This document shows, piece after piece, positions 40,928 through 51,423 of a stretch of DNA of 64,000 bases; within the stretch, counting starts at the first letter, position 1; every line of letters starts with the position of its first letter. Source of the stretch: Bacteroidota bacterium (GTDB lineage: Bacteria > Bacteroidota > Bacteroidia > Chitinophagales > Chitinophagaceae); contig JADJZY010000035.1 of assembly GCA_016715505.1 (NCBI GenBank), positions 213,615 through 277,614 on the forward strand, given 5' to 3'. A program made the translations under genes and the position numbers. Under the pieces are notes generated by a model. It saw only the letters and a list, made by a program, of their open reading frames with translations. It searched no databases and had not been told where the DNA came from.

Positions 40928-42530
40928 TTATTCAACAATCATCTTACGGGTAATTTCTTCCTGATTGGTTTTGATGGTTATGAAGTAAACAGATTCTTTC
41001 AAGGATTGCTGGAATAAACTTTTGATCAGATGTTGTCCGGGACTCATATTCGGTATCGTTTTTTCTACAAGGATGGTTCCATTCAAGGATTGTACCCTGA
41101 AGCTAACATCCGTTGATTTTTCCACAAAAAATTGAAGATTAAAATCTCCATGACCGGGATTGGGGTAAATAACAGGTTGAAGTCTCTGTGATTTACGGTC
41201 CTCTATTTCTCCGATTTGTACCGCATTATTTTTTATCACAAAAACTTTAAAAATTGTACTGCTCGCGAAACTTTGTGTGCCATTATTGGTAAAAGATATT
41301 GGCTTCGCTACTGTTGATTCCGCCATAGATATATCCAACATGGGTGGTATCATTCACGAAATCATCTAATTTAAAAACCTCATTGTTGAAATGTGGGTTG
41401 TTTAAAAGAGGAATGAATTCCGATCCGGCACCTAGGTATGCAGGCATTTCCACACCCATTTTATGCTCACTCAGCACGCCGGCTGCATCGCGGGTAACGC
41501 GTGCGATGGTTTTTACAAAGGGTACATTATTGTCCTGAACCATTACACCGGCACTATCGTAAAACTGAGCAATGCCTCCAAAAAAGACATTGTGCATTTG
41601 TTGATTTGTGGCTCCATACAAAGGCAGATTCGCGCAATGGTAATGATTATAATGTTGTTGAAAAATATTGTCAACTGTGTAATTTGTACTATCAATCGTA
41701 ACGCTGTTCAGAAAAGGTAAATCTACATTTGGTTGAAATACACCTGAAAATGCTGTAATCCCTTCAGCGCCATTGGGAAGAATTTGTGCAATTGCATTAT
41801 AATCACGACGGCGCAAATTGGCTGCATCATAATGCGAAGGTAAATGGGTGATACTGATGCTTGTTCCATTGTCGATGATATTGAACTTTCGGATAGCATT
41901 GGTATAAACCTGTGTATAGGTGGGGTTTCCCATGGGATTATAATTGCCATCAAAACGATTTCCGCCAATTAAATAATAGGTGTTATTGATCATGCGAAGT
42001 TGTCCGCCGGTTACCCCAAATGTGGTGTCGCTGATTTGTCGGAAATAGGGGATTATATTTCCTGAATTAACGATGGCATTGATGGTTGAGGGTACATCAA
42101 TAGCTGTGAGAAATTCAAAAGTTTTTCTACTTGCTGTGGCCGTATGATAACCATAACCGCCAAGGACATATAAGTAATTTCCTTCCTGATGAAATTGCAT
42201 ATTGGTGGAACTCAGTTGTTCTTGCAAATCCACCGACAAGGCACTGATCGTTGAAGTCCAAAATTGCTGTGTTGTTGGGTCTATCACCAGCAGTTGATTA
42301 TTATTGCCGGCTACATCAAAACTGGCAAAGGGTTGACGGCGGTGTAATCCATCCAATCGCCCACCTACGATGAGCCATTTGCCGTCGTATTGTCCGAACG
42401 CAAAAGCTTGTAATCCACCCAAACCTGAAATATTCATCGGTTCAAGATATATTTCAAAAGGAGCAGTTTGTGCTTGAATCAAGGGTTTTCCCAGTAGGAA
42501 AATAATGGCCGTTATAAGGATGCTTTTCAT
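40928..42530 (-). CDS. Secreted kelch-like protein with T9SS type A sorting domain (one frameshift)
   Basis: A signal peptide (residues 1-20, ending IQAQ) precedes kelch-like strands: GKWLIVGGRLDG, GNYLYVLGGYGYH, NTYYLIGGNRFDG, HNVFFGGIAQF and GYIYGGINSSE. The first frame stops at 41283 after NIFYQ. The adjacent frame carries on at about 41290 with FTNNGTQSFASSTIFKV and ends with a T9SS domain (VIYPNPGHGDFN, ESVYFITIKTN) at 40928. The indel is therefore near 41290-41300. The rejoined length is about 534 residues. It is likely surface-exposed with a beta-propeller fold. No catalytic motif is seen. Confidence 0.8.
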
Positions 42531-42574
42531 TGTTCTGATTTAGGCAAAGGTCGCAAATAAGATATCCTTGAATG

Positions 42575-42588
42575 GTAACAACTGTTAC
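42575..42588. promoter_or_regulatory. Perfect short palindrome upstream of the kelch-like gene
   Basis: GTAACA-AC-TGTTAC lies 45 bases upstream of the start at 42530. It could be a regulator site, or the stem of a small terminator for neither neighbour. Nothing else supports a function. Confidence 0.2.
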
Positions 42589-42619
42589 ATGAAGGACTGA
42601 GGATGTCTTTTTAGTTACG

Positions 42620-43576
42620 CTAAGAATTTACCTGACTTTGAATCTCCTTTTGTTTCAGGAAACTTTGAACAGCCTGTTTCCATGCTTTACGATGTTGATT
42701 CAGATAGGATTCATGCCCGGCACCTTTAAACCAAACCAATTTTTTGGGCCCTTTGAATCCTTTAAAAATGTTCAGAGTTTCCTGTGGTTTAACCCGCTCA
42801 TCAGCCGTTCCACATAGAAGCAAAACCGGCACATCTATGTTTCGGGCGTAATCTTGCGGATTATGATCAAAGGCCCAGAAATTGTTCCAAACACTGCCGT
42901 AAAACAGGAGAAGATTCGCCAAAGGAAACGCAGGTAAATGCATGGCTTCAAAACGGTTTGCCACAGTTTGATACATAGTCCCGAAAGGACATTCCAATAT
43001 GATACCTTTCACATCGGCTTGTTGGTCATGCATAAATTTCATCACTGCAGCGGCGCCCATAGATGTGCCACAAAGAATGATGGGTTGCGCATTCATTTTT
43101 TTAACATACGCATAGGCCAAGGCCACATCTTCGGCTTCGTGAAAACCAATTGAAGTCGTATTTCCTGTGCTGCCTCCACTTCCCCTGAAATCGACCAATA
43201 GCGTATGATATCCCATTTGATGAAAGATGGAAGCCTTGCCATAAACGCTGCTTTTATTACTCCCATAGCCATGAAAAAGGATGACGGTGGCTCGGGCATT
43301 TTTAGCGGGGATATACCAGGCTTCTAATTTTTTACCGATATAATGCGTGCTGTATGGTTCATGGGGCTCAATCATTTCTTCGGGCCGGGGAATGGCAACA
43401 CCGAAAAATAAGGCTTTCAGTTTTTCTTTAAAATTCAGATCTTGAGGTAGTCGTGGGGTTTCTGAGGTTTGGGTATCATAATGGGTAAAACGCCAGGCGT
43501 GAATGGCTGCAAGGATGTTGATAAAAACCATTACAACGCAAAAAGAAAGAATAAATCGGGTTAGAATTTTTTTCAT
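42620..43576 (-). CDS. Alpha/beta hydrolase, membrane-anchored
   Basis: This intact 318-residue protein has an N-terminal membrane segment (residues 8-28). The hydrolase core has the oxyanion-loop HGYGSNKSS (near residue 100), the nucleophile elbow GTSMGAA (near residue 168), an Asp in CGTADERV (near residue 258) and the His in GAGHESY (near residue 288). These form a complete Ser-Asp-His triad. It resembles bacterial BEM46/ABHD13-type serine hydrolases. The substrate is unknown. The active domain would face the periplasm. Confidence 0.88.
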   Translation of the reverse strand: MKKILTRFILSFCVVMVFINILAAIHAWRFTHYDTQTSETPRLPQDLNFKEKLKALFFGVAIPRPEEMIEPHEPYSTHYIGKKLEAWYIPAKNARATVILFHGYGSNKSSVYGKASIFHQMGYHTLLVDFRGSGGSTGNTTSIGFHEAEDVALAYAYVKKMNAQPIILCGTSMGAAAVMKFMHDQQADVKGIILECPFGTMYQTVANRFEAMHLPAFPLANLLLFYGSVWNNFWAFDHNPQDYARNIDVPVLLLCGTADERVKPQETLNIFKGFKGPKKLVWFKGAGHESYLNQHRKAWKQAVQSFLKQKEIQSQVNS

Positions 43577-43733
43577 AAAGATCAGTAAACAAATGTATTT
43601 GTAAGGCCATTGAGGTGTTTGTTAAATTGTAGCAAGACTCTCAGCTTTGTGATTTTTTTATCAAATGGTGCGGGAATTTTTCATCTACTAGAAGCTGATT
43701 ATTTCCTTAACTTTACCCACTCAAAATTTGAAT

Positions 43734-44737
43734 ATGTCGAAAATTCATGCGGCCATTACAGCCGTCGGAGGATATGTGCCGGAAGATAAACTCACCAACC
43801 TGGATTTGGAAAAAATCGTGGATACCAATGATGAATGGATAACCACCCGAACCGGTATCAAAGAAAGACGCATTTTGAAAGGGGAAGGCATGGGAACTTC
43901 CGATATGGCGGTGAAAGCCGTTCAGCAAATTTTTGATAAAACCGGTATTGATCCACTTGAAATTGAATTGTTGATTTGTGCAACTACCACACCTGATTAT
44001 ACTTTTCCGGCCACTGCCAATGTCATTACCGACAAACTGGGCATGAAGAATGCCTGGGGCTATGATGTGAGTGCAGCTTGTAGTGGTTTTTTATATTCGT
44101 TGACCACGGCTGCCCAGTTTATTGAAACCGGAAAACACAAAAAGTAATCGTTGTTGGCGGTGATAAAATGAGTTCTATCCTGAACTTTGAAGACCGGGCG
44201 ACTTGCATCATTTTTGGTGATGGTTGTGGGGCAGTTTTACTGGAGCCGAATCATGAAGGGCATGGTATCATTGATAGTATTTTACGTTCTGATGGTGCCG
44301 GACGTGCTTTCTTGCACCAAAAAGCTGGCGGTTCCGTGAGGCCGGCCACCGTGGAAACCGTGATGGCCCGTGAACATTTTGTTTATCAGGAAGGACAGAC
44401 GGTATTTAAGTTTGCCGTAAAAAATATGGCAGAAGTGGCTTATGATATTATGGAACGAAACGGACTGAGTGGCGAAGATGTCACCTGGTTAGTGCCTCAT
44501 CAGGCCAATAAACGGATCATCGATGCTACACGCGAACGCATGGGGCTTCCGGAGGAAAAAGTGATGATCAATATTCAACGTTATGGCAATACCACCAATG
44601 GTACTTTACCATTATGCTTGTGGGAATGGGAAGATCAATTACGGAAAGGGGATAATGTCGTTCTTGCTGCTTTTGGCGGGGGCTTTACTTGGGGGTCAAC
44701 TTATATTCGTTGGGCTTACGACGGCAATAAAAAATAG
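43734..44737 (+). CDS. fabH: Beta-ketoacyl-ACP synthase III (one frameshift)
   Basis: The ATG at 43734 begins SKIHAAITAVGGYVPE. The first part ends prematurely at 44147 because an A5 run near 44137-44141 lacks one base. With it restored, HKKVIVVGGDKMSSI joins the second part smoothly. The catalytic triad is present: Cys116 in SAACSGFLY, His in VPHQANKRI and Asn in YGNTTNGTLPL. The rejoined length of 334 residues is normal. FabH condenses acetyl- or branched acyl-CoA with malonyl-ACP to start fatty acid synthesis. No plsX, acpP or fabD lies next to it, so this may be one of several FabH copies. Confidence 0.9.
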
Positions 44738-44824
44738 TCCGGACCTTTTCCACGGTATGAATTGCTAGAATCTACAATTCTGAAATATTTATTACCGGCC
44801 TTGTTAGGCTTGAGTCAATCTATT

Positions 44825-45661
44825 TTATTCCTTACTAAATAATTTATTTACCTGACCGGAGCTACTTTCAATTTGAAGGATATAGTTGCCTTTAGGAAGC
44901 TTGGATACATCCAAATGGTCCTTCTTGGAATGTATGTTCAACCAAATTCGACCCTGTAAATCCATAACACGCATAGCCCGAATATTCAAATATGAGGCAT
45001 CCACCTGTAATTGATTGTTGCATGGATTCGGAAAAAGTTGAATATCAACGCCTGCATCCAAATGAGTATATGCGGTAGGCAATTGTAGCACTTTATTCGT
45101 AGAAAGGAAGATGCTATCACCGGTTGAAGCCATGTCGTTATTGGTACGATTCACTGCCACGTGAAAAAAGATGGCTTGTGGTGCAGTAGAGGGAGCAGTC
45201 CATTTATATTTCCAGATGGCATATCCACCGCTCATTACCGCATTGCCACTTCCCGCCGCAGTGTGACTGACATATTCTCGACCACTGCCATCTGTATAGA
45301 TTTGCAAATTAGCAGGCATGAGGATATTGGATACCGTACCAGCCTTGCCTGAGGAGAAAAATAAACTCACGCACTGAAATCCAACTTTTACGGCACCATC
45401 TAAACGAAATTTAACTTCAACGGTATACTGCTGATTTAAAGTATAACTATTCACATCATTGTTGGCTGCATCCAATACACGAACACTCAGTTTAGGGGTA
45501 TCAACACCCATCGTGCCAATGCCTTCATGACATCCTACTTGTGCGCAACCTTGTCCCAATCCGGTAGAACCTGTATAGTCAGCAACGAAAATGCCACTGG
45601 AATAGGAGAGTAAAAAAATGCTAAAAGTGACTAATGACAGAGAGGTAAAAATTCTTTTCAT
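44825..45661 (-). CDS. Secreted Reelin-like (choice-of-anchor V) protein with C-x4-C-H motif and T9SS domain
   Basis: This intact 278-residue protein has a signal peptide (residues 1-20). Just after it is GCAQVGCHEG (about residues 38-47), a C-x4-C-H arrangement that in related secreted proteins may bind heme covalently. A Reelin-like beta-sandwich follows (KLSVRVLDAANN through FFHVAVNRTNNDMA, residues 55-175). The last 80 residues are a T9SS type A domain (QLFPNPCNNQL, MRVMDLQGRI, PKGNYILQIE). The heme role is inference. A disulphide between the two Cys is the plain alternative. Confidence 0.82.
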   Translation of the reverse strand: MKRIFTSLSLVTFSIFLLSYSSGIFVADYTGSTGLGQGCAQVGCHEGIGTMGVDTPKLSVRVLDAANNDVNSYTLNQQYTVEVKFRLDGAVKVGFQCVSLFFSSGKAGTVSNILMPANLQIYTDGSGREYVSHTAAGSGNAVMSGGYAIWKYKWTAPSTAPQAIFFHVAVNRTNNDMASTGDSIFLSTNKVLQLPTAYTHLDAGVDIQLFPNPCNNQLQVDASYLNIRAMRVMDLQGRIWLNIHSKKDHLDVSKLPKGNYILQIESSSGQVNKLFSKE

Positions 45662-45781
45662 ATTTAGGGTTTAAGTCAAGACAGCCCATGTCGAAAGTAG
45701 GTTGGCGCAATCAGCAATAATGACAACCTTATGACAAAATCGGGTCGTGTTTATAACTGAAAAGCTTCCTGAAATCCCGAC

Positions 45782-47074
45782 TTATTTTTTCTTCATCACT
45801 GCTTCAATTTCACTGGTCGTGATTGGCATTCCTTTGAACAAATCAATATTTCCATTTCGACTTACCCAGAAATTATTTTCAATACGAATACCGATTTGTT
45901 CCTGCTCCACATAAATGCCCGGTTCGATGGTAAAGACCATGCCTTCACGAATGGGCGTATTGCGTGTGCCAATATCATGAACATCGATTCCCAAATGATG
46001 ACCCAGTCCGTGGTAAAAATATTTTCGACAGGCACGGTTATCAGGCGTTTCATTTTTGATATCTGTCTTGTTCAATAAACCAATTTTAAGCAGTTGTTTA
46101 TTCATTTCTATTTCGGCTGCCGCAGTAATTTCTAACCAGGTAATGCCCGGTTTAAGCATTTTCGCGGCGTAATGATGAACAGCCAAACAAGCGTCGTAAA
46201 TTTCTTTTTGACGTTTGCTGAATTTGCCGTTTACCGGAATCGTGCGCGTTAAGTCGGCACAGTAATTTCCATATTCTGCACCAAAATCCATCAGGATCAA
46301 TTCCCCATCTTTACAGGCCTGATTATTTTCTACATAGTGCAAAATGCGGGCCCGATCGCCGCTTGCCAGGATGCATCCATAGGCATGCCGGGTAGCTCGG
46401 TTTCGAATAAACTCATGGGTGATTTCTGCTTCAATTTCATGTTCGTAAACACCGGGGCGAATAAATTTACAAACCCTGAGTAAAGCTTTATGGGTGATGT
46501 TGACTGCCTCCTGCATCACTGCAACTTCATGTCGGGTTTTAATGGCCCTCAACTCTTTCATGATTACTGCGGCACGCTCATATTTATGTAAAGGGAAGCG
46601 TTTCATCAGATCTCGTACGGCCAATAAATCAATGCGTGGAATGGAAGTGTCTAATCGGTCATTTTCATTGCTGTCTAAATAGATGTATTCAGCATGATGA
46701 ATCCAGCCTTGTAACAAAGCATCCAATTGATCCAAAAATATAACCGTTTGAATGCCACTGATGGCAGTTGCTTCGGCTTTCGTTAATTTATGTCCTTCCC
46801 ATTTTTCCAACAGTTCATTGGGGCGTAAAATAACCAGTACCTCACGATAAGTTTTATCCAGATTATCGGGGTATAGGATGACCATGGTTTTTTCCTGAAC
46901 TACACCGCTTAACCAAATAATATCCGAATTGGATTTGTAGCTATATTGGGCATCGCTGTTTTCAGGCAAGTTGGGATGGGCATGAAAAATGGCAATGCTA
47001 TTTGGTTTTAATTTTTTAATAAATCGTTTTCGGTTTTCGATAAACAATTCCGGTTTGATGGCGTGGTATTTCAT
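45782..47074 (-). CDS. pepP: Xaa-Pro aminopeptidase (aminopeptidase P, M24B)
   Basis: This intact 430-residue protein has the aminopeptidase P N-terminal domain (residues 1-150, with FHAHPNLPENSDAQYSYKS) and the M24 catalytic domain. The five metal ligands can be read in order: Asp in LMDFGAEY, Asp in CADLTRTIPV, His in HGLGHHLGIDVHD, Glu in TIEPGIYV and Glu in IRIENNFW. It removes N-terminal residues that precede proline from peptides in the cytoplasm. No signal peptide is seen. Confidence 0.93.
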   Translation of the reverse strand: MKYHAIKPELFIENRKRFIKKLKPNSIAIFHAHPNLPENSDAQYSYKSNSDIIWLSGVVQEKTMVILYPDNLDKTYREVLVILRPNELLEKWEGHKLTKAEATAISGIQTVIFLDQLDALLQGWIHHAEYIYLDSNENDRLDTSIPRIDLLAVRDLMKRFPLHKYERAAVIMKELRAIKTRHEVAVMQEAVNITHKALLRVCKFIRPGVYEHEIEAEITHEFIRNRATRHAYGCILASGDRARILHYVENNQACKDGELILMDFGAEYGNYCADLTRTIPVNGKFSKRQKEIYDACLAVHHYAAKMLKPGITWLEITAAAEIEMNKQLLKIGLLNKTDIKNETPDNRACRKYFYHGLGHHLGIDVHDIGTRNTPIREGMVFTIEPGIYVEQEQIGIRIENNFWVSRNGNIDLFKGMPITTSEIEAVMKKK

Positions 47075-47248
47075 GGGTATAAAAATATGGACGAAGGTAA
47101 TTCAAAAATGGAAGATTGTCCCTGATCCTTCACAGGCTATTATATATGAAGGTTGGGAAACATTTCCTGTATGATGGCCAATAAGATGCAATCTTTTTTG
47201 CGGGGGGGTGGAAATTGCCGGGCTTAATGAACGTAAAACTTCTTGGAA

Positions 47249-48429
47249 TTACTTTTTGGTAAAAAGGAGATTTTGTTGATTCATTTGTAAAAAATAAATT
47301 CCGGCAGGAAGCTCTTGGATGTCTAAATATTCATCGCCTTTGGTGGTGCCACTTTTCAGGGTTTGTCCTGCAGTATTTGTAATGAGGAAGGCACTTGCTT
47401 TGCTTTGCCGTCCAATCCAAATTTGGTTATTGGCCGGGTTGGGAAATACAATTAATTCATCGCGACTATTGTCTATTGAAATGGTTTTTGAATAGGTCCA
47501 CTTACCATCCAAGTCTACTTGTTTTAAGCGATAATAATTGATGCCGGGCCATGGCGCAGGGTCTAAAAAAGAATAATGGTTTTCAATATCCGGATAAGCG
47601 GCTGCAGAAACAGATCCAATTTTTTCGAAGGATAAAGATTCGTCCCGGCTTCGCTCGATATCGAATCGCGCATTGTTTTTCATATTGCGTGGTCCATTCG
47701 AGTAAATTACCAGAAGCAGTATTGGAGGCTTCAAATCGGGTTAATTCCACTGGCAAAGGAATTGATGATAATAAATGGAAAAGCATGTTTTCCATCAATG
47801 TCACATTCACAGAAGTCCTGATCCAATCCTGGTCGGTGGTGGTCATCAATTTACCATATCCGGGATTCGTGGGTTGATAAACAAAGCCATGATAGGCTCC
47901 TCCATATTGTAAAAATGGGATGGTATTCACATCGCCACTTCCAGCCACCGAATACCAGTAATAAGGAATAGGTCCTGAAACATTTGGAGTCGTAGCAATG
48001 CTACCGAGTACAGTCATAGGGTTTAAGTCGCCGGCAAATGGAGTCGTCCAACTAAATGTTCCACCCATTGAAGTAATCATACTTGCGAAAGCCTGATTGG
48101 TAGAATAACTCGCGAGATATTCACTTTGAAGATAAACGGGTTTGCCACTTTGCAGAAAAGAGCAGGATGGTGCTCACCCGTGCTGCGCTCAGCGAGATTA
48201 CTCCGGAGGAAACAATCAGCAAATCTGTTGAACCGAAAAAGCCATTGTTGTCGAGTGTTGTCTGAGGCAATACGCTCGCAGTGTGTCCCATGCTGCTGGC
48301 AATGGTTTGCCATTTCAGGTCCATATCATGACCAGAAGTATAGGATTGACTTTCGATGATGGTGATATTGGCGGCATATGAATGAAAGCCAAAGAGAATA
48401 AGAAAGAGGGTGTAGGTAATTTTTTTCAT
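47249..48429 (-). CDS. T9SS-sorted secreted protein (two frameshifts)
   Basis: The signal peptide is residues 1-19 (SYAAN). The first frame runs to about 48165 (STILLF), where a one-base slip leads on to LQSGKPVYLQSEYLASYS and the second open stretch (to 47583). A second slip in an A5 run near 47685 turns EWTTQYEKQ into EWTTQYEKNNARFDIERS, which continues into a T9SS type A domain (FPNPANNQIW, PAGIYFLQM) ending at 47249. The rejoined protein has about 393 residues. The first 120 residues look like a glutamine amidotransferase-like or ThuA-like fold (DLLIVSSG), but this is only a resemblance. No enzyme is claimed. Confidence 0.7.
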
Positions 48430-48627
48430 GTAGGTGAATTATAGTATAAATGTAACTCAAATATGGGAGAATCGATTACCAAGCTTTTAAACTTGAGTGT
48501 ACATCAAAAATGAAACATCGGGAATGTGCTTGAAAAAAGTATTTTGAACAGTTCAATGTGCTCCTCGGTAATTGCAGAATTTATGTTCTCGTTTGCATTT
48601 TATGATCCCGGCAAATTTATCCCGGCA

Positions 48628-49925
48628 TTATTCATATCGCAGTGCGTTAATCGGATTTAATCGGGCTGCTTTAAGCGCCGGGTAAATACCTGCTAGTAAC
48701 CCCACCACTACACAAATGCTCAATCCAATTGCAATCCACAACCAGGGGATGATAAATGCAGAGCCGAATGCCAGTGAAAGCAAATTGCCAATCAGAATAC
48801 CTACCACAATTCCTATCAATCCGCCGGTTAAACTGATGATGACTGATTCAATTAAAAATTGCCTTCGGATGGTTTCGTCGGTCGCTCCCACGGCTTTACT
48901 CAATCCAATTTCGCGGGTACGTTCTGCTACCGATACCAACATGATATTCATTAATCCAATGGCTGCACCTAGGAGTGTGATAAATCCTATCAGACTGGCA
49001 GCCAATGCAACAAAACTTAAATTTTCAATCAGTGAATTAGCAATCTCATCATTTTTATTGATGGCAAAATTATTTTCTTCATAGCCTTTTAAACGACGAA
49101 TGGCTCGCATCGTTCCTTCAGCTTCGTCAATGGCGTAATCCATTTTTTTCATATCATTCACATGAATACTAATGACACATGATTTATTACTGAGCGAAAA
49201 TCGTTGTCTTGCATTGGCCAATGTTACCAAAATCATGTTATCGGTACGATTGATAAAACTTGCTCCTTTGCTTTCCATTACACCCAATACACGATATCGG
49301 GCATCGCCTATTTGTATGAGTCCATTGGCTGCTTTGTTCACTTTACCGAATAATTGTTTGGCAATCCATTGCCTAATATACAGGTATTGACACCACTGCT
49401 CACATCTAAAGCATTAAAATTGCGTCCGGCTTCCAACGAGGTGCCTGAAACAGTGAGATAATGTTCGTCTGTTCCCATGACCACAATATTGGGATTGGTT
49501 TTTTTTGTGTTTCGTTTTACCGTTGCTGTATTGGTTGCAACCAATGAAAGGCTGCTGATTGCAGGATAAGGATAGACATCCTGAAATCGACGGGCATCAC
49601 TGAGTTTGATGCGATTGTCTTCTTCACTTTGACGCACCCTTTTTTGTCGACCATGTCGGCCTCCTTTGGTAAAAAAACTCTGGGCACTAATCGAGAAAGT
49701 ATTGGAACCCATACTGCTGAAACTTGTATGAATGGTGCCTTTTAATACCTCAATCACGGTGATGATTCCAATCAATGCTGTAATGCCAATGGCGATAATG
49801 GCGATGGTTAAATTGGATCGCAACCTATTCGACTGAATAGCTTTACGGGCAAGTGATATGATGTCTGAAAATTTCAAGTTGTTCAAAGATAGGATGAACC
49901 CGATGGAAGAAAAAATGTTATCCAT
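48628..49925 (-). CDS. MacB-like ABC transporter permease (one frameshift)
   Basis: The protein starts at 49925 with LARKAIQSNRLRSNLT before the first membrane helix, the usual opening of MacB permeases. A large periplasmic domain follows. An indel near 49370 separates ILGNGLP from AKQLFGKVNKAANGLIQIG, which continues to 48628. The C-terminal FtsX domain has three helices, with EREIGLSKAVGA-like RTREIGLSKAVGATDETI and the ending PIDALRYE-type PINALRYE. The rejoined length is about 432 residues. No ATPase gene is adjacent. The family exports macrolides, lipoproteins or peptides, or acts as a mechanotransmitter. Confidence 0.85.
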
Positions 49926-50016
49926 TATTGCAGTTTGATTCTGTTGCTCAATTCAGGCATAGAATGGATAAAAGCCTTTGCAATAAAAACGGCCATTTGT
50001 TTTTCCGACTTGAATA

Positions 50017-50046
50017 TTTGATAAACAAGATTTGTTTGTATCTTGG
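50017..50046 (+). promoter_or_regulatory. Putative promoter of the caspase-like gene
   Basis: TTTG (50017-50020), 18 bases and TATCTTGG (50039-50046, seven of eight to TAnnTTTG) fit the Bacteroidota pattern. The leader would be about 18 bases. Confidence 0.4.
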
Positions 50047-50067
50047 AATGGCTAAATCCAAATCTAA

Positions 50068-51378
50068 ATGAACAAATTATTCGGTTGTTTGATATTCTTG
50101 GCCCTTTTTCCATTTTATGTAAATGCGCAAAATTGGTATGAGATGAATTTTAATGCCCAAATCAAGGGGCAATCGGTACAGGTTAAATCTTTATTGGTTC
50201 AACAAGCCGAAGATTTGGGATTTATCCGAATGCGCTATGATGATCCTGTGACCCACAGTGATTGTTTACTGGAAATGAAATATTATGAATCAGATGCTTT
50301 TGATAATAATGGCCGTATAATGAACAATGCCGTTTTGATGAAAACAACAGATGTGGAATTGCTTATGGGTGAAACCGAAAAGTGGAAACCTGTTTTTCTG
50401 TTTCGTTTAAATGCCAAAAAGGAATTGGAGCCGGCGGGAATCGTAGATGATCTGGGAGGAGGAAAATGGCAAATGACTGCCAATTCGAATTTTAAAAACC
50501 GATTTGTTCCGACTACACAAATCGATACGGCCTTATTGTATGATTATTTTTTTCAGGATGATCCTTTTGTATTGCAGGCACTTGCGTTGAATTCAAAAGA
50601 TATTTCTCCGGCAGAACGTAAAATCAATATTCATTTAATTCTTGTCGCAAATACCCTCGATAAAAGTATCGGTGTTTCTTGTCAGAAGGACATGGCTCGT
50701 ACCGAAGAATTGTTTAAGAATATTGCCAAATTTTTAGGTACACCGATCAAGATAAAACGAATTAGTGGAACCCAATTTTCGAAGAAAAATGTTTTGAGTG
50801 CTTTGGTGATGCTTCAACCACAGCGTGATAAAGATATTGTTGTGTTTTATTATTCCGGGCATGGATTTAGACAGCCTAATGATTCGAGGAGGTTTCCACA
50901 TATGGACCTGACTTATAAACCTGGGCAGGATTATAATAAAGAAAAACTTTCAATTGTAGAGGTATACGATCGCATCACGGCAAAAGGTGCGAGGTTGAAT
51001 TTGGTATTGGGTGATTGTTGTAATAGTTACGTAGGTGCGCCATTGGTGAGTGCACCCTGGTTTTTAAAAAAGAAAACGATTCCCGCTTTTATGTTTATGA
51101 ATAATGTGCGCAAGCTATTTTTAGACCCACAGCCAAAATCGATTTTAGCCTGCGCCGCCGATACCACACAACGTGCAGCAGGCAATAAAAAAATGGGCGG
51201 CTTCTTTTCTTATTTTTTTAAATCGAGTTTAGAGGCTCATTGTAGCAAGAGTAAAACGGGTCCATCGTGGTACAATATTTTTGAAGACACAAAAGTGCAA
51301 CGAGCCGCAAAACAAATCGCACCTATTGTGATACCCCCGCATAGAAACCAATATTTGTTATCAGACGCCAGTTTATGA
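50068..51378 (+). CDS. Secreted caspase-like (peptidase C14) protein
   Basis: This intact 436-residue protein has a signal peptide (residues 1-20, ending VNAQ). Residues 25-190 form an unrecognised beta-rich domain. From about residue 190 a caspase-fold domain follows: INIHLILVANTLDK, CQKDMARTEELFK, the catalytic His265 in YYSGHGF, and LVLGDCCNSY, where Cys318 aligns with the catalytic Cys of the usual DACHSG motif. The Ala before it is Cys317 and the His after it is Asn. Met-, ortho- and paracaspases of this clan cut after Arg, Lys or Asp. The export signal puts this one outside the cytoplasm. It lies tail-to-tail with two further caspase-type genes. Confidence 0.88.
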   Translation: MNKLFGCLIFLALFPFYVNAQNWYEMNFNAQIKGQSVQVKSLLVQQAEDLGFIRMRYDDPVTHSDCLLEMKYYESDAFDNNGRIMNNAVLMKTTDVELLMGETEKWKPVFLFRLNAKKELEPAGIVDDLGGGKWQMTANSNFKNRFVPTTQIDTALLYDYFFQDDPFVLQALALNSKDISPAERKINIHLILVANTLDKSIGVSCQKDMARTEELFKNIAKFLGTPIKIKRISGTQFSKKNVLSALVMLQPQRDKDIVVFYYSGHGFRQPNDSRRFPHMDLTYKPGQDYNKEKLSIVEVYDRITAKGARLNLVLGDCCNSYVGAPLVSAPWFLKKKTIPAFMFMNNVRKLFLDPQPKSILACAADTTQRAAGNKKMGGFFSYFFKSSLEAHCSKSKTGPSWYNIFEDTKVQRAAKQIAPIVIPPHRNQYLLSDASL

Positions 51379-51423
51379 CGTCAATGACTAATTCCGGATG
51401 TTTGTTCTGTTCAATTTTCCTGC

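Noticed and set aside
47249..48429. ThuA or glutamine amidotransferase function for the N-terminal part of the T9SS protein
   Set aside because: Only a loose DLLIVSSG-type strand resemblance. No catalytic residues could be placed.
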